From positions 62,001 to 126,000 of the forward strand of contig NZ_BOPF01000012.1 in assembly GCF_016863615.1 (NCBI RefSeq): 64,000 bases of DNA, in the 5' to 3' direction. Below are positions 19,235 through 26,427 of the stretch, one piece after another. This DNA comes from Virgisporangium aliadipatigenens. Lineage in GTDB: Bacteria > Actinomycetota > Actinomycetes > Mycobacteriales > Micromonosporaceae. The number at the start of each line of letters is the position of its first letter. Position 1 is the stretch's first letter. The notes beneath the pieces are model-generated. The model was not told where the DNA came from, made no database searches, and worked only from the letters and a program-made list of their open reading frames with translations. A program made the position numbers and the translations under genes.

Positions 19235-19253
19235 GGGGCTTGCGGCAAGACCC
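19235..19253 (+). promoter_or_regulatory. rifamycin-associated element (RAE)
   Basis: The 19-bp imperfect palindrome GGGGCTTGCGGCAAGACCC has arms GGG-n-CTTGC and GCAAG-n-CCC. As I recall the published RAE, it is a 19-bp inverted repeat with a GGGGCTTGCGGCAAG core, found before rifamycin-inactivating genes and helR in actinobacteria. It lies 62 nt before the glycosyltransferase start, after a terminator. A possible -10 CAGAAT is at 19265-19270, with TTGCGG inside the element as -35 (19-nt spacing). Confidence 0.85.
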
Positions 19254-19315
19254 TGGTCATGGCGCAGAATCGTCCACCGGAACCGGGAACGGCCTGATTC
19301 GGGGAGATTTGCGCA

Positions 19316-20521
19316 ATGCGTGTACTTCTGACGACGATGGACTCCCGCGGTGGCGTCGAACCGCTCGCCGGTCTCGCCGCGCACCTACGCGCGCTCGGGC
19401 ACGACGCGCGGATCGCCGCGCCGCCGGACTGCGCGGACCGCCTGGCCGAGGCGGACGTGCCGCTGGTGCCGGTCGGGCCGTCGGTGCGGGACCTGGTGCA
19501 CGGGGCGAAGCCGCCGTCGCTCGCCGACATCCCGCGGCGCGCGGCCGAGGTGACCGAGGCGTGGTTCGAGCAGGTGCTGCCGGCAGCCGTTGGCTGTGAC
19601 GCGCTGCTGGCCTCGGGGATCATCCCGGCGGTCGCGGCCGGTCGGTCGATCGCGGAGAAGCTCGGCATCCCGTTCGTGTGGGTGAACTACTGCCCGATCT
19701 TCGTGCCGTCGCCGCACTTCCCGGTGTGGCCGGCGCCGGGGCGGCCGTTCCCGGCCGGCGTGACCGACCGTGCCGAACAGGACGCGCTGGCCCGCCAGGG
19801 ATACCACGAGATCTTCGGCGGGGCGCTCAACGCGAGCCGGACGAAGTTCGGCCTGGCGCCGGTGGACGACGTGCGCGGGCACATCCTGACCGGCCACACG
19901 TGGGTGGCGGCCGACCCGGTGCTCGCCCCCTGGATCACCCCGGCCGAGGTCGACGTCGTGCAGACCGGCGCCTGGATCCTGCCGGACGAACGCCCCCTGC
20001 CGGCCGAGGTGGAGGCGTTCCTCGACGCGGGGGAGGCGCCGGTGTTCATGACCTTCGGCAGCCAGCGCGCGCCGGAGGAGTTCGCGCGGGTCGCGGTCGC
20101 GTCGGCCCGGGCGCACGGCCGCCGGGTGATCCTGTCGCGCGGCTGGTCCGGGTTGGCGCCGCTGGTCGACGGGGACGACTGCCTGAGCGTCGGCGAGATC
20201 AACCAGCAGGCGCTCTTCCGCCGGGTCGCCGCCGCGGTGCACCACGGCGGCGCGGGCACCACGCACACCGCCGCCCGGGCCGGTGCGCCGCAGGTCGTGG
20301 TGCCGCTGATGGGGGACCAGCCGTACTTCGCCGCCCGGGTGGCGGCCCTGGGGATCGGCGCGGCCCACGAGGGTCCGGTGCCGAGCGTGGACTCCCTGAC
20401 GGCCGCGCTGGAGATCGCGCTGGCGCCGGGCACGAAGGCCCGGGCGGCCGAGGTGGCGCCCACGATCCGCACCGACGGGACCGACGTCGCCGCGAAGGAG
20501 CTGTCCGCGTGCACCCGTTGA
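19316..20521 (+). CDS. rgt: GT1 glycosyltransferase, probable rifampin glycosyltransferase
   Basis: 401 residues with a GT-B fold of the antibiotic/UDP-glycosyltransferase family. The N-terminal acceptor domain starts MRVLLTTMDSRGGVEPL. The C-terminal donor domain has VHHGGAGTTHTAARAGAP (the nucleotide-sugar binding HGGAGT motif) and a GDQPYFAARV segment. Length and motifs match Rgt enzymes that attach glucose to the ansa C23 hydroxyl of rifampin, though general macrolide-type transferases look similar. The specific call rests on context: an RAE 62 nt upstream and helR overlapping downstream. GGGGAG lies 9 nt before the ATG. Confidence 0.75.
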   Translation: MRVLLTTMDSRGGVEPLAGLAAHLRALGHDARIAAPPDCADRLAEADVPLVPVGPSVRDLVHGAKPPSLADIPRRAAEVTEAWFEQVLPAAVGCDALLASGIIPAVAAGRSIAEKLGIPFVWVNYCPIFVPSPHFPVWPAPGRPFPAGVTDRAEQDALARQGYHEIFGGALNASRTKFGLAPVDDVRGHILTGHTWVAADPVLAPWITPAEVDVVQTGAWILPDERPLPAEVEAFLDAGEAPVFMTFGSQRAPEEFARVAVASARAHGRRVILSRGWSGLAPLVDGDDCLSVGEINQQALFRRVAAAVHHGGAGTTHTAARAGAPQVVVPLMGDQPYFAARVAALGIGAAHEGPVPSVDSLTAALEIALAPGTKARAAEVAPTIRTDGTDVAAKELSACTR

Positions 20522-22641
20522 ACACGAGCGTGTTCGAGCTGCCCGAGCGGCTCGCGGTGAAGGCCGACCCGGCCATGATCACGGCCGACGAGGCGCATTT
20601 CGCGGCCGTCGGGCAGAGCCTCGCGCGGGCGATCGCCGAACTCTCCGAACGCCTCGACGCCGCCCGCAAAGCGGCCGGTGGCAAGGGCCGCCAGGCGATC
20701 GACCGGGACGACGAGATCCGGCGGCTCAGCGCGCGGCTGGGCACGCTGCGGCGGTTCGGGCTGGACATGTGCCTGGGCCGGATGGTCAGCGCCGAGGGAA
20801 CGGTCTACGTCGGCCGCCTGGGCCTCACCGACGGCGCCGGGCGGCAGCTGCTCGTCGACTGGCGTTCGCCCGCCGCGGAGCCGTTCTTCGGGGCGACCCA
20901 CGCCAACCCGATGGGGCTCACCAGCCGCCGCCGCTACCGCTGGAACCAGGGCCGGATCAACGACTACTGGGACGAGGTGTTCACCCCGGACGGGTTCGAC
21001 GCGAACGCGGCTCTCGACGACCAGTCGGCGTTCATCGCGACGCTGGGTGCGAGCCGTTCGGCTCAGATGCGCGACGTGCTCGGCACCATCCAGGCCGACC
21101 AGGACGCCATCGTGCGGGCCGGCTCCGCGGGTGCGCTCGTGGTCGACGGCGGGCCCGGCACGGGAAAGACCGTCGTGGCGCTGCACCGCACCGCTTACCT
21201 GCTCTACGCCGACCCCCGCCTCGGGCACCGGCAGGGCGCCGTCCTCTTCGTGGGGCCGCACGAGCCGTATCTGGCCTACGTCGGTGACGTTCTCCCGAGT
21301 CTCGGGGAGGAGGGGGTGCGCACCTGCACGCTGCGCGACCTCGTCCCGGAGGGGGCGACCGCGGCGGAGGAGACGGACCCGGAGGTGGCGCGGCTCAAGG
21401 CGTCCGCGGACCTCGTGCGCTGCGTCGAGACCGCGGTGCGTTTCTACGAGGAACCGCCGACGACGGGCATGCGGGTCGCCACGCACGAGTCCGACGTGTG
21501 GCTGGGCCCGCAGGACTGGGCGGAGGCGTTCGCAGCGGTGGATCCCGGCACGCCGCACAACGAGGCGCGCGACCGCGTCTGGGACGAACTCCTCACCATC
21601 CTCGCCGACAAGTACGACGGCGACGAGCCGGAACGCCTGCTGCGCAAGGCCTTCGAGCGGAACCGGGAACTGCGTGCGGCGTTCAACCGGGCGTGGCCGC
21701 TGCTGACGGCGCCCGATGTCGTCGGCGACCTCTGGTCGGTGCCGGCGTACCTGCGCCGGTGCGCGCCCTGGCTGCGCGTGGACGAGATCAAGGCCTTGCA
21801 GCGCAAGGAGAATCCGCACGCGTGGACCGTGGCGGACCTGCCGTTCCTGGACGCCGCCCGGCAGCGGCTCGGCGATCCGGAGGCCTCCCGGCGCAGGCGG
21901 GCGCACGACGCGGCCGTAGCCGTGCAGCGCGAACGGATGGACGAGGTCGTCGACGACCTCATCGCCTCGCACGCGTACGACGACGGCGAGGGGCTGATGC
22001 GGATGCTGGTGCAGCAGGACCTGCGGGAGGTCCTGGTCGACGAGACGGTGCTGCCGGAGGCGGAGGCGGACGTGCTGGCGGGGCCGTTCGCGCACGTGGT
22101 CGTGGACGAGGCGCAGGAACTGACCGACGCGCAGTGGCAGATGGTGCTGCTGCGCTGCCCGTCCGGGAGCCTCACCATCGTGGGCGATCGCGCGCAGGCC
22201 CGGCACGGGTTCACCGAGTCGTGGCGCGAACGCCTCGCCCGCATCGGGATCGACCGGATCCACGAGGCCTCGCTGACCGTCAACTACCGCACGCCGGCGG
22301 AGGTCATGGACGAGGCCGCGCCGGTGATCCGGGCCGCCGTCCCGGACGCGAACGTGCCGACGTCGATCCGCAGCAGCGGCATCCCCGTCTACCACGGCGC
22401 GGTGGCCGAACTCGAGACCGTCCTCGCCGCGCACACCGAGGGCACCGCGTGCGTCATCGGCCTGCCGTCGTTCGTGGCACGCGAGCGGGTCCGGTCGCTG
22501 ACGCCGGTGCTCGCGAAGGGGCTCGAGTTCGACCTGGTGGTCCTGGTCGATCCGCAGCGGTGGGCGGCGGTCGACCGGTACGTCGCGATGACCCGGGCGA
22601 CGCGGCGGCTGGTGATCCTGACGGATCCCGCCCGACCGTGA
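20509..22641 (+). CDS. helR: HelR-type RNA polymerase-associated helicase-like ATPase
   Basis: About 710 residues of the HelD/UvrD superfamily I group. An N-terminal helical arm (about residues 20-90, rich in Ala, Arg and Glu) would enter the polymerase secondary channel. Walker A is GGPGTGKT (214-221), Walker B VVVDEAQEL, motif III TIVGDRAQARHGF, and late motifs include LAKGLEFDLVVLVDP and YVAMTRATRRL. HelR displaces rifamycins from RNA polymerase and is RAE-controlled. GTG 20509 overlaps the rgt stop by 13 bp and has GAAGGAG 8 nt upstream. A longer open frame to 19678 is antisense-type noise over rgt. HelD, the housekeeping relative, is the alternative call. Confidence 0.85.
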   Translation: MHPLNTSVFELPERLAVKADPAMITADEAHFAAVGQSLARAIAELSERLDAARKAAGGKGRQAIDRDDEIRRLSARLGTLRRFGLDMCLGRMVSAEGTVYVGRLGLTDGAGRQLLVDWRSPAAEPFFGATHANPMGLTSRRRYRWNQGRINDYWDEVFTPDGFDANAALDDQSAFIATLGASRSAQMRDVLGTIQADQDAIVRAGSAGALVVDGGPGTGKTVVALHRTAYLLYADPRLGHRQGAVLFVGPHEPYLAYVGDVLPSLGEEGVRTCTLRDLVPEGATAAEETDPEVARLKASADLVRCVETAVRFYEEPPTTGMRVATHESDVWLGPQDWAEAFAAVDPGTPHNEARDRVWDELLTILADKYDGDEPERLLRKAFERNRELRAAFNRAWPLLTAPDVVGDLWSVPAYLRRCAPWLRVDEIKALQRKENPHAWTVADLPFLDAARQRLGDPEASRRRRAHDAAVAVQRERMDEVVDDLIASHAYDDGEGLMRMLVQQDLREVLVDETVLPEAEADVLAGPFAHVVVDEAQELTDAQWQMVLLRCPSGSLTIVGDRAQARHGFTESWRERLARIGIDRIHEASLTVNYRTPAEVMDEAAPVIRAAVPDANVPTSIRSSGIPVYHGAVAELETVLAAHTEGTACVIGLPSFVARERVRSLTPVLAKGLEFDLVVLVDPQRWAAVDRYVAMTRATRRLVILTDPARP

Positions 22642-22668
22642 CGGCCGGGCGGGAAGGGTGCGCGTATG

Positions 22669-23271
22669 TCAGGTCCGAACCGACACGTCGGGCCGGCCCG
22701 GATGGCAGACGTAGCCGTTGACGAGCACCACGACACCGGACTGGATGAAGGCGTAACTCCGGTTGACCTGCCGGATGTTGAACCAGCCGCGGGTCGCGTA
22801 GTCCCGCAGCCCGATCACACTCTCGTAGCTCTCCACCCGGGTGCCGACGCTGTCGGCGAGCTGGACGTTCCAGCTCCAGGCGACGGCCGGGTAGGGGGCG
22901 TTGGTGAAGCCGCTGGCGACCGAGACCGTCCAGCGCCGCACCTTGCTCAGGGCGATCCAGGACTTGCCGCAGTTGCCCCAGACCTCGTTTCGGTCGTTGT
23001 TCTGCCGGGCCGCCCGCTGCACCTTGAGCACCGGGCCCTTCCGCTTCGCCGACCTGCCGTCGATCGGCACCGACTGCTTGGTCCCGTCGGGATAGGTGAC
23101 GATCTTGTAGCCGTTGCGGTGGGCGACGCCCTCGTCGAACCCGGTGATGACCATGCCCCGTTCGACCCGCTTGCCGGCGGGTGCGGCGGTCGCGGCCGGG
23201 GCGTTGAGCAGGCCCAGCCCGACGGCCACGGACACCGCCAACGCCGCTGTGACGACGCGTTTTCCGATCAT
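22669..23271 (-). CDS. secreted protein of unknown function
   Basis: 200 residues with a clear signal peptide (MIGKRVVTAALAVSVAVGLG, cleavage probably after APAATAA). The mature part of about 170 residues is rich in Trp, Tyr, Val and Asn, with few acidic clusters and two Cys (NCGKSW and YVCHPG) that may form a disulfide. I recognise no catalytic motif; the look is of a small beta-rich extracellular protein. It converges on helR with a 27-nt gap, and is divergent from the NCS1 transporter across about 165 nt that includes an AT-rich stretch near 23360. Confidence 0.75.
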   Translation of the reverse strand: MIGKRVVTAALAVSVAVGLGLLNAPAATAAPAGKRVERGMVITGFDEGVAHRNGYKIVTYPDGTKQSVPIDGRSAKRKGPVLKVQRAARQNNDRNEVWGNCGKSWIALSKVRRWTVSVASGFTNAPYPAVAWSWNVQLADSVGTRVESYESVIGLRDYATRGWFNIRQVNRSYAFIQSGVVVLVNGYVCHPGRPDVSVRT

Positions 23272-23435
23272 TGACGCTTTCCTTTCCCCCGTTGCCTCCT
23301 ACGGATGTCGTCGGCTGGGCGCCAGATTAGGCAACCGTCGATCGGAGGGGTCCCGGCGGAAGATATATCGTTCGCAAAACCGTTCGGAAACAGCCCGTCC
23401 CTAACGTCTGCCCCAGCGTTACGAGGGGAGTGGGC

Positions 23436-24965
23436 ATGGCCGACACAGTCACACCATCGACGCCCGTCACCGTGGACGGGCCGCAGGACCTCGTCGAGGC
23501 CGCCGGCATGCCGGTCGGCACCGGACTGGTCAAGCCGGAGTACGACCCACGCCTCACCAACGAGGATCTCGCCCCGCTGGCGAAGCAGTCGTGGGGCTCG
23601 TACAACATCTTCGCGTTCTGGATGTCCGACGTGCACAGCGTCGGCGGGTACGTCACCGCCGGAAGCCTGTTCGCGCTCGGGCTGTCGAGCTGGCAGGTGC
23701 TGGTCTCGCTCGTCGTCGGCATCACGATCGTCTACTTCTTCTGCAACCTGGTCGCCAAGCCCAGTCAGGTGACGGGCGTGCCGTATCCGGTCATGTGCCG
23801 GCCGGTCTTCGGGGTGCTGGGGGCCAACGTTCCGGCGGTGATCCGTGGGCTGATCGCCGTGGCGTGGTACGGGATCCAGACCTACCTCGCCTCGGCCGCC
23901 CTGGACGTGGTGCTGCTGAAGCTCTTCCCGTCGCTGGCGCCGTACGCCGACGTGGACCAGTGGGGGTTCCTCGGGCTGCCGCTGCTCGGCTGGTGCTCGT
24001 ACGCCGTCCTGTGGGTGTTGCAGGCCGCGGTCTTCTGGACCGGCATGGAGTCGATCCGGCGGTTCATCGACTTCTGCGGGCCGGCGGTGTACGTCGTCAT
24101 GTTCGTGCTGTGCGGCTATCTCATCTGGAAGGCCGGCTTCGGCGAGATCGACCTGAACCTCGGCGAGGTCAAGTACAAGGGCATGGACGCTCTGCCGATC
24201 ATGCTCGGCGCGATCGCCCTGGTGGTGTCGTACTTCTCCGGGCCGATGCTCAACTTCGGGGACTTCTCCCGCTACGGAAAGTCCTTCGGCGCGGTCAAGC
24301 GCGGCAACCTGCTCGGGCTGCCGGTGAACTTCCTGGCGTTCTCGCTGCTGACCGTCATCACCGCCTCGTTGACCGTGCCGGTCTTCGGCGAACTCATCAC
24401 CGACCCGGTCGCCACGGTGGCCCGCATCGACAGCACGTTCGCGATCGTGTTGGGGGCGTTGACGTTCAGCATCGCCACCATCGGCATCAACATCGTCGCG
24501 AACTTCATCTCGCCCGCGTTCGACTTCTCCAACGTCAGTCCGCAGCGGATCAGCTGGCGGATGGGCGGGATGATCGCGGCCGTCGGCTCGGTGCTCATCA
24601 CGCCGTGGAACCTTTACAACAACCCCGACGTCATCCACTACACGCTGGAGACGCTGGGCGCCTTCATCGGGCCGCTGTTCGGGGTGCTCATCGCCGACTA
24701 CTACCTGATCAAGAAGCAGGTCGTGGTGGTCGACGACATGTTCACCATGAGCCCGTCGGGCCGGTACTGGTACAAGCGCGGATACAACCCGCCCGCGATC
24801 GTCGCGACGGCGCTCGGCGCGGCGATCGCCATGGTGCCGGTGCTGTGGACCGACGGGCCGGGCATGCACACCACCGCCCAGTACTCGTGGTTCATCGGGA
24901 TGGGCATCGGGTTCGTGGTGTATCTGGCGCTCGCGCGGGGTTCCCGTGTTCCTCAGGGTGATTAA
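23436..24965 (+). CDS. NCS1-family nucleobase/hydantoin/allantoin transporter
   Basis: About 509 residues with twelve hydrophobic segments. Family marks include SWGSYNIFAFWMSDVHSVGG in helix 1 (NIF-FW motif), the GVPYPVMCRPVFGVLGANVP segment and NFGDFSRYGKS in the middle of the protein, as in Mhp1 and PucI-like cation symporters. I chose ATG 23436 with AGGGGAG 5 nt upstream; a GTG at 23430 overlaps that ribosome-binding site. The stop overlaps the racemase start by 20 bp, so both are one operon, probably for uptake and processing of a hydantoin or purine-degradation product. Confidence 0.9.
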   Translation: MADTVTPSTPVTVDGPQDLVEAAGMPVGTGLVKPEYDPRLTNEDLAPLAKQSWGSYNIFAFWMSDVHSVGGYVTAGSLFALGLSSWQVLVSLVVGITIVYFFCNLVAKPSQVTGVPYPVMCRPVFGVLGANVPAVIRGLIAVAWYGIQTYLASAALDVVLLKLFPSLAPYADVDQWGFLGLPLLGWCSYAVLWVLQAAVFWTGMESIRRFIDFCGPAVYVVMFVLCGYLIWKAGFGEIDLNLGEVKYKGMDALPIMLGAIALVVSYFSGPMLNFGDFSRYGKSFGAVKRGNLLGLPVNFLAFSLLTVITASLTVPVFGELITDPVATVARIDSTFAIVLGALTFSIATIGINIVANFISPAFDFSNVSPQRISWRMGGMIAAVGSVLITPWNLYNNPDVIHYTLETLGAFIGPLFGVLIADYYLIKKQVVVVDDMFTMSPSGRYWYKRGYNPPAIVATALGAAIAMVPVLWTDGPGMHTTAQYSWFIGMGIGFVVYLALARGSRVPQGD

Positions 24966-25674
24966 CCCCAACACGACGCCGGCGATGACCGCCACGATCG
25001 AGGAGTGCGCCCGGGCCGTGATCGGTCCGGGCGTCCGCCTGGAGGCGGTCACGCCCGCCATGGGCCCGGCGTCGATCGAGAGTCACTATGACGAGGCCCT
25101 CGCGGTCCCGGGCATCCTGGCCGAGGTTCTTTCGGGGGAACGTCTTCAGGTCGACGGCTACGTCATCGCGTGCTTCGGCGACCCGGGCCTCGACGCGGCG
25201 CGCGAGATCGCATCGGGGCCGGTCGTCGGGATCGCCGAGGCGGCCATGCACGCGGCGTCGTTCCTGGGGCGGGGCTTCAGCGTGGTGACCACGCTCGAGC
25301 GCACCGCCGGCCGCGCGTGGGAACTGGCCGCCCGGTACGGCTTCGCCGCGCACTGCAAGGGCGTGCACGCCTGCGAGATCCCGGTCCTCGACCTGGAAAG
25401 CGATCCGTCCACAGTGGACCGGGTGACCGCGCTGGCCGCGGAGGCGCTGTCCCGCGACCGGTCCGACGTGATCGTGCTCGGGTGCGCCGGGATGGCCGAC
25501 CTGTGCGCCGCCGTCTCCCGGCGGATCGGCGCGCCGGTCGTGGACGGGGTGGCGGCCGCGGTCTCCACCGTGGCGGGCCTGGTCCGCTGCGGCCTGCGCA
25601 CCGCCTGGTCCGGGGAGTACGCGCTGCCCCCGCCGAAGCGCTACACCGGCCTGCTGTCCGCGTACGGGAGCTGA
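24946..25674 (+). CDS. Asp/Glu/hydantoin racemase family protein
   Basis: 242 residues. The N-terminus LRVINPNTTPAMT matches hydantoin racemases. The two Cys acting as acid and base in cofactor-independent racemases appear in IACFGDPGL (about Cys76) and VLGCAGMADL (about Cys181). It starts at GTG 24946 inside the transporter gene. Overlap with an NCS1 transporter suggests that it racemises an imported 5-substituted hydantoin or allantoin-like compound. No hydantoinase, carbamoylase or allantoinase lies in the window, so the pathway must be finished elsewhere. Confidence 0.88.
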   Translation: MFLRVINPNTTPAMTATIEECARAVIGPGVRLEAVTPAMGPASIESHYDEALAVPGILAEVLSGERLQVDGYVIACFGDPGLDAAREIASGPVVGIAEAAMHAASFLGRGFSVVTTLERTAGRAWELAARYGFAAHCKGVHACEIPVLDLESDPSTVDRVTALAAEALSRDRSDVIVLGCAGMADLCAAVSRRIGAPVVDGVAAAVSTVAGLVRCGLRTAWSGEYALPPPKRYTGLLSAYGS

Positions 25675-25682
25675 CCCCGCTG

Positions 25683-25759
25683 CGCCGATCTTGCAGTTGT
25701 GGTGCCCGGCGCATCCGTTTTCACGGTGGTATGCGGCCGCCACAACTGCAAGATCGGCG
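25683..25759. repeat. extragenic palindromic element, 20-bp perfect inverted repeat
   Basis: The left arm CGCCGATCTTGCAGTTGTGG (25683-25702) is repeated exactly in reverse complement at 25740-25759, with a 37-nt spacer. It starts 9 nt after the racemase stop and lies before a frameshifted gene. It has the form of a REP or MITE-like extragenic palindrome, and may also terminate the racemase operon. No transposase is nearby. Confidence 0.75.
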
Positions 25760-25786
25760 AGGGGGCGCTACCTTGCCGGCTGCGGA

Positions 25787-26370
25787 GTGGGTGTATCCCG
25801 CGACGCGCTCGAGGCGGTCGTGCACACCGTCGTGCCGGCGTACCTGCTCGTCGTGGCCGTGATGGTGCTCTCCTCGCGGGACCGGGCCGGGCAGTGGTCG
25901 GCGATGGGCGCGGGCCGTTGGCCGCCCTGGCCGTCCTGCCGATGCTGATGGGGGCGTTCTACCTGGCGACGAAGCTCGGGTTCACACCGGACGCCGCGAA
26001 GCGGCAGAACCCGTTGGTGGCGCTGGTGATGTTCTACCTCGGGGTGCAGATGGCGCTGTGCGCCTTCGCGATCCCGTACTACGCGTGGGTCCACGGCTAC
26101 CGCGCCGTCGACGGGAACCCGTTGCTGCGGCCGCTCGTGACGCCGTTGCTCGCCTGGACCGGCGTGGCGCTCGGACAGCTGTTCGGCGAGTACTTCACCG
26201 ACGCGGGCGTGCCCGGGCCGCTGTCGCTCCTCACCCCGGTCGGCGGTGCCGTGGTGATGACGCTCTTCGCGCTGTGGAAGTACCGGCGCGCCGCCGCCCA
26301 CTACGGCATCACGTTCCGCTCCGGCCCACCCCCGCAGCCGGCCCCCGATCCCGAGATCCCCGCCTACTGA
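25787..26370 (+). pseudogene. frameshifted small membrane protein gene
   Basis: The N-terminal part reads in one frame from GTG 25787 (VGVSRDALEAVVHTVVPAYL, one membrane segment, to about 25915). The rest continues in another frame as LAALAVLPMLMGAFYLATKL to the stop at 26370, with four more membrane segments. Hydropathy and codon bias are convincing in each frame only on its own side of about 25905-25920. One missing base, or two extra, would explain it. It could be a real pseudogene or a sequencing error. The family is unknown and it starts just after the 25.7-kb palindrome. Confidence 0.6.
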
Positions 26371-26427
26371 ACGCGGCGGCGGTACGCTCAGCGAGGCGCC
26401 GGAGCGTTCCCGTGAAGGGATAGTGAT

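Noticed and set aside
19678-20508. Extended N-terminus for the helR gene
   Set aside because: The extra 277 codons overlap rgt in another frame and are Arg/Gly-rich noise; GTG 20509 has a proper ribosome-binding site.
19687-22434. A 915-codon minus-strand open frame opposite rgt and helR
   Set aside because: It has no recognisable domain and shadow-type composition, while the plus strand carries two proteins with full motif sets.
18474-22641. GntR regulator as controller of the rgt-helR operon
   Set aside because: A strong terminator at 19193-19219 and an RAE separate them, and RAE operons are not known to depend on a GntR protein; nothing in the sequence links the two.
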